A DNA stretch of 64,000 nucleotides. Origin: Phaseolus vulgaris (Eukaryota > Streptophyta > Magnoliopsida > Fabales > Fabaceae). The stretch lies in assembly GCF_000499845.2 (NCBI RefSeq), contig NC_023754.2, forward strand, positions 19,904,111 through 19,968,110, given 5' to 3'. Below are positions 25,501 through 37,400 of the stretch, one piece after another; positions within the stretch are counted from its first letter, which is position 1, and every line of letters starts with the position of its first letter. The notes beneath the pieces are model-generated. The model worked only from the letters and a program-made list of their open reading frames with translations, made no database searches and was not told where the DNA came from. Position numbers and translations under genes: made by a program.

Positions 25501-26316
25501 AATATTCAAAATATAGGACATGGGGACACATATATATATTATATAAATTGACAATCAAGATTTATGTGAATAAGTATGTGAATTCTTTTTTGGTAGAAAG
25601 ATGCTTCCCATGACGGGTTCAAAAGGATTTATTCCTTATTTTTATAATCATAATAATAAAACTTATACAATATTTTTTTTTTTAGAAAATTAATGTATTT
25701 GTGTTTTTTAAAATTATGTTACAATCATGCTAAAATTGTCAAAGATCTAAAAAATATTTTTTGAATTAGACATTTCACTGATACGTGTATGCGTGTCAAT
25801 GTCTGATATGTGTGTCGGACACAGACACACAATTTAAGAGGCGTGTTTGAGTCTCATAGCTCACCAATCTTCTTTACTTAAACTAATGGAATTTGAAACA
25901 TGTTTTTGTATAAATTTCTAGTGCTACTTAACTTACTTTATACTATGTGTGCATAAATTGTGAGATTTTCTTATCATGTGGTTGTGTGATAACTTTTTAC
26001 CATCATGTTTTTGCATTTATGATGTTTGTGAAGACTGGTATAATGGAGCAGTGTCACAACCTCAATTGGCATTGGCAGATCTTATTGAGGTTTTATTTCC
26101 AACTGGGAATTACACGATGACATATTTTAGGAACATTGCAAAGGTATGTTGTCGCTGGAGTTTAAGGTTAAAGAAAGTGCAAGATGTATTTTTGGCATTC
26201 AAAGAGTTTGGTGTTATTTCATGGTGCAGGGAGAAGTACCAATAAATATTGGTCCTGAAATGTGTGACAGAGACACATCTATAGCAATGGATCCTACCAT
26301 AGTAGCATGTGGATGA
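19521..26316 (+). CDS. Conserved secreted plant protein of unknown function (periplasmic-binding-protein-like family)
   Basis: Eleven exons: 19521-19733, 20508-20610, 20913-20926, 21040-21258, 22372-22443, 23457-23543, 23837-23875, 24121-24219, 25066-25231, 26034-26143 and 26230-26316; 1209 nt, 402 residues, frame kept at every junction with GT-AG introns. Residues 1-29 form a signal peptide (hydrophobic core [18 protein letters not shown], ending at HGA). The rest has several N-glycosylation sequons (NYSV, NYTL, NTSL, NYTM) and scattered cysteines, fitting a secreted or vacuolar protein. I recall land-plant homologues that automatic annotation calls substrate-binding or periplasmic-binding-protein-like, with no proven role; I assign none. 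Exon 3 is only 14 nt, yet without it the frame is lost and soon meets a stop. A dispersed repeat sits in the ninth intron. Confidence 0.85.
20913..20926 (+). other. 14-nt microexon
   Basis: TTTCCTTCGTAGAG is preceded by AACTCAAG and followed by GTGAGAATC. Exon 2 ends in phase 1; 1 + 14 nt makes five codons (VSFVE) and restores phase 0 for exon 4, which begins [10 protein letters not shown]. Family knowledge of a VSF-ELLGL-type sequence at this point supports the call. Confidence 0.75.
25433..25860 (-). repeat. Dispersed ~420-bp repeat, copy B (in an intron)
   Basis: Reverse complement of the family at 7730 and 39307. It carries GTGTCGGACACAGACACAC near its right end and GACACAGACATTGATACTG at its left end, with a shared AT-rich middle. 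It lies in the intron before exon 10 of the secreted-protein gene. Confidence 0.65.
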
Positions 26317-28125
26317 TTATCTTCCAAGCTCAACAATAGGTATAGTGTTATAAACAAAATAAACCGCCAACAATACTATTTTGTTTTATTTGTTTTATTT
26401 TTTTAAATCCCATTTTTTATTTTAGGATCTATACTTTGTATTTTGTTTTAGTTATTATTATTATTATTATTTGCAATGAACCAAGAGTATCTATAATTTG
26501 ATAACCGTTCTCTCTACATTTCATCTCCTTTGATTAAAGAAAGGATTTTCATTCCTTAATAAATAATACTATTCATTATTGGGAAGCTTAGATGATTTCT
26601 TTTTATTACAAATATGACATATTAATTTAATATTCAAATTGTAAACACTTTTATAAATTATTATTAAAAAAATGACAATATATTTTTTCCTTATTCCATA
26701 TATAAAATCATATAATTTGAGGCTATATATTGAGGTCAAATAATTTCATATCATACAATAATGGGTGATTTTCCCCATTTTGTTTTTTTTTAACAATGCG
26801 TACCACTTAAAAATTCCTCCCAATTTTTTTTTTGTGTAGTTATCGTATGATAGAGTTAGTTATAGTCATGATCATGTTAAAGTAAGTTTGTTCGAGAGTT
26901 CTTCTATAAAATAATAAATTTTGCTTCTAAAAACAGAGGCTTTATCCAGTAAAAATAGAAGTTGGGATAGTATACTTTTAAATTATTTTCTAAACATAAT
27001 GTATGATTTCTTATTTTATTTTTAATTAACTCCATACACACTATAAACAAATGTTTTTTTAAAATATTTAATTGTCATAAGACATAATTTTTTAATGGAA
27101 ACTGATACCAAGATTCTACTTTTATTTATTTATTTATTTAATTTTATACACAAATCATAATATATATATATATATATATTAAAATAAGTTATATAAGTTA
27201 TTCATTTAAAAAATGTATTTATTTTCATTAAAAAAATTCCTAATAAACAATTAAACTAAATACCTTAATCTATAGACTATGAAATTAAAATTTAGAGCAA
27301 TTATAAAATTTAAAACTATAAAAAAAGTACAGTGAGATACAAAAATATAAATCATATTAATTTCAAATTTTTTGTAAAAAAAAACAAAATCAATATACTA
27401 CAGTCACTTAAAATATTAGAGATATTATTTTATTTCATATATTCAATCCATTATTTCAATTTAGATATATACTTTTTTAATAATACCTTATTATATTTTT
27501 TTATCTTTGTTGCATCTATTTTTCACAGTTAATTCATATCTTTGCAAAGTTGTTTCCACATCTTTTTTTTTTCTTTTTTAAAAAATTATTAATTTTTTTT
27601 TTAATTTCTAATAGTTTTTTATTAAAAAAATTATTTTTTTCCACTATAATATAAAATAGTCATTGTCATGTCACATGCTCGAAGTTCTTGCTGATGATGT
27701 ATCGTGTTTTGTCAAGTAAAATAAAGAAAATGAATAAGACTGATTTACATGGGAAGAGTACACTAGATAGTTCAGAATGTTTCATCCTATTATCATCATC
27801 TTCCAAGCTTTTATGTACATTAATTTGTTTCATTCCTCCTTCTTTCTTCACTATAATTTAAAATGTAGTGATGGACAATGGTCCATATATCCATATATTA
27901 TTAAAGATATCAACCTTGTATTTATTTAGAGGTAAATCATGTGATAATTTTTATGAAGAAACAAATTTTTTAATAAGTTTGTGCTAAACTTTAATATATA
28001 TTTTTTTAATTTATTGCATGTTAACTTTTTTAATAAATATATATGAAATAATTATTAAAAAAACTTGAATACATGTTCAATTACTTTAATGAATTCAAAC
28101 AAAATTAATCAAATTAAAAAGTTTT
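26317..28125. other. AT-rich spacer
   Basis: 3' flank of the preceding gene, then AT-rich DNA with an (ATT)n run near 26453-26473 and a (TA)n run near 27161-27180. No gene recognised. Confidence 0.6.
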
Positions 28126-30475
28126 TACAACCTCATTTTATATGTGGATGACATTTTTGTTTTAAGCAGGGCAGATAATAAGTCTTTTAAAAATCCGAGT
28201 ATTTTTTTAAAAATATGTGGATAATTCTAAGAGTAGGTTTTTCACCATGAATAATTCTGCAAGATTTGTCACCAAAATTCAATTTTCTTTTGTTTACCTT
28301 TCACTTATTTAGGAGTGTCTATCTTTGTTGGTGTTTCAAGGGGTCGTTTTCTTGAACCTTTGGCTGATAAAGTCAAATTGAAGTTTGCTTCTTGGAAAGG
28401 TAAATCTCTTAGCATGATTGGTCGGATTCAGTTGGTCAATACGGTGATTACGAGTCTTCTAGCTTATAGTTTTAATTTGTGTAAATGACATGTTTCTCTT
28501 CTTAAGCAAGTTAAGCAGTGGTGTCAAAATTTTATCTAGATTGGTGATATTCTGAAAAAAGGTACAACTACTATTAATTGGACTACGATTTGTTCTCCCC
28601 TTAAGAATGGAGGTTTGAAGATTATTAACCTTCATCATGAAAACAATCCATATCTTCTTAGGCTTGCTTGGAACTTTGCTTATAGCAACAAACCTTAGTC
28701 TTTGGTCTTGAAAGTCAGGGTTCTTAAATCAAAATACGAGTTTCGAATGGTTTATAGATCCTCATCTCTTTAGCCTGGAATTAAGCAGTTTTATTCTACT
28801 ATACTTGATTATACTTATTGGACTGTTGGTACAGGTTCTTTTATTAATTTTTGGAATGATAAATGGTGTGGTACTATTTCTTTAGCGAATATTGTAGGAT
28901 TATCTGATGGTACTAGCCTTTCGGATATAGTCTCACAGTTTTGGACAGGTGGTGATTGTAATATTTCATTGTCTTTACAGCAAATGTCTCATCTTTTTAG
29001 TCATATCATGGTTAGGGAGGAACATGATATTTCCAATTGGATCTAAATGAGTTTGGTCGTTTCACTCTTAAATTGGCTAGAACTTTTTTCTTGGATCCAG
29101 AAGCTCCCTATGGTTGGGGTAAATTTATTTGGTCTTCATATCTTCCGCCTTCCAAAACTCTTGTCATTTGGAAAGTTTTTCATGGACAGCTTCCTACATA
29201 TCAACATATTCAAAATAAAGGTTTGCATATTTGTTCTATGTGTACGTTTTGTGAAAAACACGAGGAATCTATTCAACATTTATTTTTTTGAATGTTCTAA
29301 TGCTTTGCCTATTTGGAGTTGGGTTCGATAGATTTTTCCTATTTCTCATTTATCTAATATTGATGATTTTCTCTCTTTTATTAAGAATGATGGTAGTCCT
29401 TTGGTTAAATTGATTAAGCTTGTTGTGATAAATTTTTATATTTGGATGATATGGCGTATGAGGGATTATGCTCGTTTTCAGGATAAGATTGAGGTTTCTA
29501 TGGCTATTTCGGATATTAAATATTTAACTCGTCTAGTGAGAAATTCATTTAAAGCTTTAATGAAGAATGATATGTTGGATTTCAACGTAATCAAGTTTTT
29601 TGATATTAATACTCGTACTGGTAAAGTTTTTCTAGTCATCTTCATGTTAGATGGGAGTTTCCTTCATCAGAGGCTTAGTTCAAATTAACACTGATAGGGC
29701 TGCTAGGGGATATCCTGGTCTTGCTACTTGTGGGGGTATTTTCCATGGAAGTATGGAGGAGTTTCACTATAAGAAAATCATTAAATAGAAACCAACTTTT
29801 AAAGACCAAAATAATTAGGTGCAATGGTAACTAAATTAGAGACCATTTTAGAAACTAAAAAATATTGGTTTCTAAATTAGTTTATATTATTGTTAAATAC
29901 TTTCTAAATTGGTATCTAATTAGCTACCAAGGTTTTACTACCAATTATTTAAATTCTAAATTTGGTAGCAAAAACATTGGTTGCTAATTAGATATCAATC
30001 TAGAAACCATTTAACAATAATAAAAATTAATTGAGAAACCAAAAATTTATTTAGTTCCTAAAATAGTCTCTAATTTAGTCACTATAGCAACTAATTATTT
30101 TTTGTCTCTAAAATTAGTTTCTATTTCATGATTTCATGATTTTCAACTAATTAGGTTTTTGTCTATTGTGCTCTGGTTGCTGAGTTTTACGAGGGTTATA
30201 CATGTACGGAGGAAAATCAAAAGATGAGGCTTACTAATATGATTTTGCTTTGGTTTATGCTGCATTTATTGTCAGGACTAATGTTTCTTGGATGTTTTAT
30301 AATCATCGATTAAATACTTGTCTTAATTATTATGGGAAAATCAGGTTTAGGGTTACTCATATTTTTCGTGAAGGAAATGCGTGTGCTGATAAGTTGGCTA
30401 ATTTAGGATTTATTCAAATAAAATATTTTCATTTGTATAATAGGCTACCATTTAGTCTGTTCTTAGAATTCTTTA
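28125..30475 (+). mobile_element. Decayed 5'-truncated L1-type LINE
   Basis: It matches the better copy at 53430-55620 almost end to end: reverse transcriptase from the YVDD motif on (TATGTGGATGAC near 28140), zinc-finger-like zf-RVT region near 29100-29300, and RNase H ending HIFREGNACADKLANLGF near 30350-30410. Many stops and shifts break it (for example TGA at the place of a Trp after LCK near 28487, and TAG replacing Trp near 28698). A MITE splits the RNase H part at 29769-30150, and a Helitron 5' end abuts it at 30476. Non-functional. Confidence 0.85.
29769..30150. mobile_element. CACTA-like foldback MITE inside the LINE
   Basis: It begins CACTATAAGAAAATCATTAA, and its two halves are long inverted repeats: AATAGAAACC...AAATTAGAGACC on the left against TCTCTAATTTAGT...AGTTTCTATTTCATGATTTT on the right. 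The intact LINE copy lacks this ~380-bp block. CACTA-type MITEs begin this way; the right terminus is degenerate, so the exact end is uncertain. Confidence 0.7.
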
Positions 30476-30974
30476 TCTATACCTATATATAAAGGGGATT
30501 CCCCTTCTAAGTGCCATATAATATTATTTCAATTTTATTCTTAGATTTATATTTTATTTCATTATTTTAAAAATTTAAAAATATATTATTTCATTTTTTT
30601 AACAGTTTTAAATGTATAACAGAAATATATAACAGAAGAGATAACATTATTTTTAAAAATCAAAACTAAATATATCTTTTTCTCCCATCATTTTCTCCCA
30701 TTATTTTCTCTCATCAAACGATCTTTTCGTCTTCATATTCAAATTCATATTCAAAATATGAGAAGTCATTCTTACGTTCCACGACCACGAACCCAGGAAC
30801 CCAACCAGTAAGTGTTGTCTTTCAATTATAAAATAGAAGATGAAATTGCAAATAGAAGATGAAATTGCAATGTATGAATTTACTTTTATTTTTTATTTTT
30901 TATGTTTTATTTATTGATAATAATATTATTCTTATTGTGCTAATACATAAAACATTGAAAGGGAAAGAACGTAC

Positions 30975-31169
30975 CGCTGCAATTGTCAGGTTCAGTGCCA
31001 TGGCGGTAATGGATTCCGACTCAACATCGAGTGTGGAACGGAGGACGGTAGTAACGAAGTCGGCGATTTTGATTGACTCACCGCAGACTAAGGCAAGGAG
31101 AGAGTTGTTCGATGGGCCACCGGTGTAGAATTGTGGCAGAGTGGACTCATAATGGTAGTTGGTTTTCAA
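30975..31169 (-). pseudogene. Captured exon of an unidentified gene
   Basis: On the minus strand about 195 bp reads openly (QFYTGGPSNNSLLALVCGES, then DFVTTVLRSTLDVESESITA, then MALNLTIAA) up to a good donor, GCAGCG|GTACGT. It is much richer in G and C than its surroundings and lies antisense to the WRKY fragment in the same Helitron. I do not recognise the protein. Confidence 0.45.
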
Positions 31170-31209
31170 TTACAAGGATTCCATTTAGAAACTGCTGCCA
31201 CTGTGTGAA

Positions 31210-31530
31210 ATCCTCCAGGTTTCAAATTTTTTCAAACATTTTAAATTTGAAACTTTTCAAAATTTTAAATTTTAAATTTTCAATTTTCAAAATTTTTAAA
31301 TTTTAAATTTGCGAAATTTTTAAATTTCAAAAAATTTCAATTTTTCAAAATTTCAAACCCTAAAGTAAAACACTTCAAAAAATTTAAAATTTAAATTTTA
31401 AAAATTCTTAAATTTTAAAAAATTTTAAACCCAAAAAATCTTTAAATTTTAAAATTTCGAAATTTTCATATTTCAGAATTTTCAAATTTCGAAATTTTGA
31501 ATTTTAAAATTTTTTAAATTTTAAATTTAA
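31210..31530. repeat. AAATTT-rich low-complexity filler
   Basis: About 320 bp built from degenerate TTTTAAATTT/TTTCAAATTT words inside the Helitron. No coding content. Confidence 0.75.
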
Positions 31531-31844
31531 ATCTAAACTGAAGGCTTTATAAACCCATCAAATATCTTTTTCGTTTTCTATTTTCTTATTCAAAATATTA
31601 GTCGTAATTTTGTTTCAAGAACCACGAAATCAAATCAACCAGTAAGTAGTGTTTTTCAATGGCTTCTACACAGTTGACTCTTGCAAATTCGTAAGTATGT
31701 ATATAATTATTGTTTTGTGTTTCTTATAATAATTACCAAAACCATTCCATTAACAAGATTCTCCATTTTTTGTTTCGTGAACATTTATAACTCTCTTTTA
31801 ATTTTATTATATGCGATTTGCAGTTTGAAGAACTTTCACGCGTT

Positions 31845-32890
31845 ATGGCATGGGATTTGCAAGCTATTGTGGGATGCACCATTGCCCTAGCCACCATTAT
31901 GGACAACCCGAATCTCATTCTTTCTCAAGGTTTTTGTGCTGAACAAGATGACCTACTTTGTGATTTTCAGAAATTCTCATAAACCAAAACGGTGCTTAAT
32001 GAATTGGAAGAGATTTACAAACCTTTCTACCCTCATGTTCATAACAACCCTCATCCCATCATTTCATGTTTCCAACCTATCCCTCATAAAAATGTCAAAG
32101 AACTCAAACTATCAAACAAAGTAGATGAATAAGCACAAGATTTGCACGACACGGAAGCATCTAAATGCAGAAGAAGGTAAGTCATTCATCCAACTGAAAT
32201 TGAAAATTGATGGTACATGTATAATTTTGTTTTGTTACATTAAAAGTCAACCTGTTATGTAATATCATACAGAATGAGGGTGGTGAAGCATTTAACCGCG
32301 GCAGATGGTGTGTCAGACCCACAAAAAGGGTAGTTTTGGATTTAAATTTTGGGCGATTTTGGTGTTTCACTCTCTTATCTCCCTAGAGTCAACTTTTCCT
32401 ATCCATGTTACAAAGACCAAGGTCAAAGACTCATGGGAATGTGGAAAAATCATAAACCAATGAATGGTGACACTTTACTCCAGATGAGGACGTTTGTGTT
32501 TTCATAATTGAAGTGCTCCCATTTTGCCTTCACAGGGTGCAAGAGTTACACGGTCGAAAAAGGTAGATGCTTTTAGGAGTCTATGGTGTAAAGAAACTCA
32601 ACAAAGCAACAACAATAATGATTCTTTGGGCATTGTTTTTTTCCATTAAAGGGGTTTTGCCTTGAGTCTCCTTTGGAGAATTGTGTGTTCCTATATATTT
32701 TGGGATTATTATTTTACAATCACATGGTGATGAGTGTGCATTTGTCCATTGGAAATAATGAAGAAGATGAGAAAACCAAACTTTTGGTTAAATGGAACTT
32801 CATTCTAAAATATTGGTTCATGTTAGCAATGAGAATGGAAGTAATAAAATTAACAATAATGTTGAAAGAGAGGGTGAAAAAGATGAATGA
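31845..32890 (+). pseudogene. WRKY22/29-type transcription factor remnant (group IIe)
   Basis: ATG at 31845 opens MAWDLQAIVGC, like the MDWDLQAIVRG-type start of these factors; further on come ATIMDNPN, TVLNELEEIYKPFYP and SKCRRR up to a donor AAG|GTAAGTC near 32177. After an acceptor near 32272 follows RVVKHLTAADGVSDP. The next residues should be the WRKY core, but QKG and a TAG follow, so most of the DNA-binding domain is missing. Pieces of the C-terminus seem to persist in another frame (HVSNENGSNKINNNVE, stop 32888-32890). A TAA at 31980 already cuts the first exon. It lies wholly inside the Helitron and cannot make a working WRKY protein. Confidence 0.6.
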
Positions 32891-33024
32891 TGTTTGCTCT
32901 GAATTATTTTGTATTTTGTTTTCACTTTTACTAATAATGTGTAAATAATAATATTATTTATTCAATTTTACTATTAAACATAATTATATAAAAAAAAAAT
33001 GCGAGTGCCTGTGTATCCCGCTAG

Positions 33025-34492
33025 TAATACATCTAATGACACTCCTTCTATTTACTCTGTTGTCATTATTTACCAATAAGCAAATATCCTTCAAAATTAA
33101 AATTATTCTGTTTCGCTATTTAAAAGTAACTTTCTACCTAATTTAACTTCTATTATTCAAAAATTTGAACACCCTTCCTTAAAAGTAAATTATTATTGAA
33201 TATTGATTTTTTTAGAATTTATCATTAAGGAAGAAATCTTTTAAAAATTCTTCTTCTTATTCTAATATTATATATCGAATATTTGAATTATTTTTTTATC
33301 TTTGACATGTTTTATGCGTTTTTTTTAATCTTTATCGATAACATTATACAGAAAGAAGGTGGTTAAATTATACTGATTGTAGTTTTTTTAATCAATTACA
33401 TAATTGATTATCTTTATAACAGATAAATTTTATAGTGTAATTTATAAGTTTATATTATTATAATTATAAATTTTATTTAAATTTAACAAGTTTAAACAAG
33501 TTATTCATATTTTAATATATATATATATATATATATATCAATTTTGATATATACTAGATATCAAATAGTTTTGAAGTAATATATTTGTTATATAAATAAT
33601 TTATGTAATTTTTTTTTTCTAACCATAAGTTTTAGAAAGCTTGACCTAATTGAGAGGGATTAATGGTACATAATGGATAAAAGTTAAATTCGTATAATTG
33701 GATTCCTCTTTTGTAACTATTACAAAATTTAATAACTTATTCTCAATTCTTTTTCATTTGATTCAAAATTCCTTTTATTTAGATCATATTTAAAAAACTT
33801 AGGTTAGTTAAAAATCATTTAATACTTTATTTTTATATATCAAATTTGTGTAATATAAATATTTTAAAATATAAATAAATACGAATTTGATTATTATTTT
33901 ATTGTTTAATATTTTTAAATTTTCTCATAAACTATCATCGAAATAAATAGTTGCAAATTCAAAGATTAGATAGATAAAATTTACATCATATAACTGTTAA
34001 TGGTGTAATAATTGGAGTAATTTAATAGTGTCAAATTTGCTGTTGAATGACTTTATTGTAACTTTTAATTTGATCCTTTTAAGCAACTTTAGTGGATTAA
34101 ATGAAAAAAGCAGGGATGAGAAGAACTATTTTAAGTTTCTGCATGTTTCATACAGAAATTTCCTCACAGTTTTTATCAATCACATGGAAATAGTTGTCAA
34201 TTGGTAGCAGTACAGAATTTTATTATTTTAAAGTAAATTGTATGGAGAGATCACTGATAAGTGTCACAAGATATGTCCCACCAATTGACTTGCTTACTGC
34301 TTTGTGATTCAGACTTTAGATTAGTAAGCTCCAAATAAACTGAAAAGAAGCAAGAGTTTTATGAGCTTGTAGACAATTGAAAATCATGAGCTAACCCAAG
34401 AAAACTTGTTAAATCTTACCTTTGCAAACCAGACTATCAACGCTTGCTATATAGCAAGGAAAAAAAGAAAGAGAAAAAATGTTAGAGGAAGT
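33025..34492. other. AT-rich spacer
   Basis: It holds a (TA)n run near 33518-33538 and the 3' flank of the sucrose synthase gene. No gene recognised. Confidence 0.6.
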
Positions 34493-37400
34493 TCAACATT
34501 TTATTAACTTCAATTTTGTTTCTAAAAAATTCTTTGTATATCGTGCGGCATACCTTGTGTTTTGTTTTCTGACACTTTGCTTCTTAGACACTGGTCGCTG
34601 AGGTTCATGACTTGGAACTGGTATAGTCTTCACCTGGGACATTGACATATAAAAAGTGGTAGTCATTTTCAATGCATGATAATGATTGTTCTGTATATTG
34701 CTTTTTTCAAACAAACAAATATGCTGACTTACCAAATTCTTGAACATGAGATTGTAGAACATCTTAATGTAACTTTGCTTTGCCTCTTTTTGTTTATTAT
34801 TCACCCGTCTCCAGTAGGTATAGATGTTCCCCATATTCAACATCTTGTTTGCATAGATCTTCCATGTGTAGCTACAAAACAAAGGCATAAGAAGGGAATA
34901 AAAGCTTCTAACAACGCCTTATAGGTCTGTAATAGTAATGTAAATGTTAAACAATAATGGTCCTAATATGGATCTATGAAATTGAAGTTGCATGTTTACC
35001 ATTCATTTATGCGCTGCAATCCTGCTGCTGAAATTCCACTCCAGTGTGTTGAATCTTGTAAGCATTTTTCAAAGAAATCAGCTATTTTGTTGCTTGATTC
35101 TTCTCCATTGTGGGGATCAATGTGGAAGCCAGAGATTCCGTCAACAATGATTTCTGCTGGACCTCCTTGGTTGGTGGCAAAAGTAGGCAAACCACAGTTC
35201 ATTGCTTCAATGACAGTGAGACCAAATGCTTCATATAAAGCAGGCTGCACAAAAGCTCCCTTAGTATCAGCAATGAAGCGGTAGAGCTCTCCATTGCGAT
35301 ACCTATCAGTCTGTGCAGCGATCCATCTGAATTGACCCCTGAGTTGGTACTTTTCTACCAGATCATGCATCTTTCTTATCTCTGCCATTTCCTCCCTGTC
35401 TTTGGATTTCAAAGGGTCAAAGAAGCCTCCAACTATAACAAGATTCACCATTTTTCTCAATCTTTGATTCTTTCCATACCACTCAACTAACCCAGTTAAG
35501 TTCTTCACAACATCAAACCTAGCCATTGAGAAGATGATGGGTTTTCTCCTGTTTTCTAAGTATCCACTGTTTCAATGATAAATTCAGCAGATAAAGTTAA
35601 CCACTTGGAAGAATATAGCAATTCTTATAGTAACCACAAAACAGATGCAAATAAGTTGCTTACATATGTTCATTGGTATTCACTTCACTGTACAACAGGC
35701 CTTCGATGGAAGGATAAAATTGAGTGAATCTTCTGTCTTTTTCTGTGTAAGGGAAGTAGACAGACTGATCAGCTCCAGGTGCAGCTATGTTGAACTTGGG
35801 ATCAAATACATTTATCCCTGAAACAACCCTACACAGCCCTGGGAGTGTAAATGCAGCATGGCTTTCATATTGTCCTGGTCTATCCTTGCTGCAAACAAGA
35901 ACTTTCAGAACTTAATGTTTCAAACTACTGTTGATTTTTCTTCAATATTTATATTAACTTCCTAGTTTTTCTCAATTTTGGTTTTGGTACTATTTTATAA
36001 ATTACGTAAGTGAATTTCTTGAGTGTGACAAAATTTCTATTTCCAAGTAATAGAGAAAGGATGTCAAAAGTAATTTCTTTTTTTCAATATGACATCTAAC
36101 CTTCCAGCAATTTCCTGATAGGTGCTGGCTATAATGAAATCTGATGCATTCATTGCAATTGTATCTGCCATGAACTGACATGAGAAGTGATACTTAGGAT
36201 CTAATTCTTTCCACTTGACATCTGAATCTTCATACTTAGTCTTCTCCAAAGCATGTGCAATAGTTCCCTGTTTTCCAATGCAACCTAAGGAATTAATTTA
36301 TCCAGCAGAAAGGACATATTTACGGATACAAAAGTTGCTGAATATGAAATTTTCAGTAAGAAGGTAGTAACCTGAGTTATCTCAAGTCTGTTAGCCATGA
36401 GAGATGCTACCAAATTCCCATCAGTGTAATTTCCAATAATAAGATCTGGTTTTCCTTGGCTAAGAATCTTGGCTGTGGCATCCTTTTAACATGAGCCATA
36501 GACTGATCAGATGGAAAACTTATATGTAAAAGCTACCAAGAAAAGGTTCTTATATCATATGTACATACTTGAGTAAACCTCTCAAGAAAAGGATAGATGT
36601 CAAAACGAGAAACCCACTGACGCAGGATTCCTTTATCTGTGTGGAAAGGAACACGTAGAATGTAGGAGTACTTAGTTCCATTGATTGGTTCCGACTCCTG
36701 ACTGCACATGGTTCCTAGAGCATCAGGGATGAGTCTTGTGACCTGTCATGGTCAATAACATACTTGCATAATTCTGTCAAAGCAAGTGGTACATAGAAAA
36801 GGATAACTTTTTTGCATCATAACTCACCACAAGAATCTTAGGATCTATATTTAGGCCTTGTTGCTTAATTCTGAGCAACAACTCTGCTTCAAGAGCTCTA
36901 ACTTGATCCAATATGTACACTACCTGCTCCAAAGTGCACAATGTTAAAAAGTTGGCTTGGGTTGTAACTTGTAAAATCATTTCCATGATTTTCACTTAAC
37001 AACTAAAGTTCAGAAGTGTAACCTGTCCACCAGTGTCTGGCAAACCAAGAACATCAGCTTGTCCAAAATAACCATGAATGGAGAATATCACAACATTGAA
37101 AATTGTAGGAACTCTGCTAAAAAAAATCTCCAGGTTCACTGCATCAGGAGCTTGGAGTACTTCTGATAGAATTCCCATTGTCTCCTTCACTCTTCCTGCA
37201 GTATCTCCCCATCCTCTCTCAAACCCCCACTTTTTGAGCCTATGAGTGAAAATGGTGTTGATTACTAAATTAGTAAATACAAATATATTCCAATTTAAAA
37301 AATATGAAGGGGTTTACTTTGTCTCAAAATCCTGATAAGGGGCATCCTTGGGAAGTGCCGAGAGATGTCCATCCGCCACCATCAGTGCCAGCTGAAGCTT

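Larger units (their letters stand above)
30476..33024 (+). mobile_element. Non-autonomous Helitron with captured gene fragments
   Basis: The left end TCTATACCTATATATAAAGG fits the plant Helitron 5' terminus. The right end GCGAGTGCCTGTGTATCCCG + CTAG is a short GC hairpin running straight into CTRR. The element is flanked by A (30475) on the left and T (33025) on the right, the expected A^T target, and has no inverted repeats. Length is 2549 bp, with no Rep/helicase. Inside are a WRKY gene remnant (+ strand), an unidentified GC-richer exon (- strand) and ~330 bp of AAATTT-rich filler. The left junction lies within LINE sequence (CTTTA^TGAATAGG in the other copy), but the LINE tail does not resume at 33025, so a deletion or other rearrangement followed. 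Confidence 0.7.
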
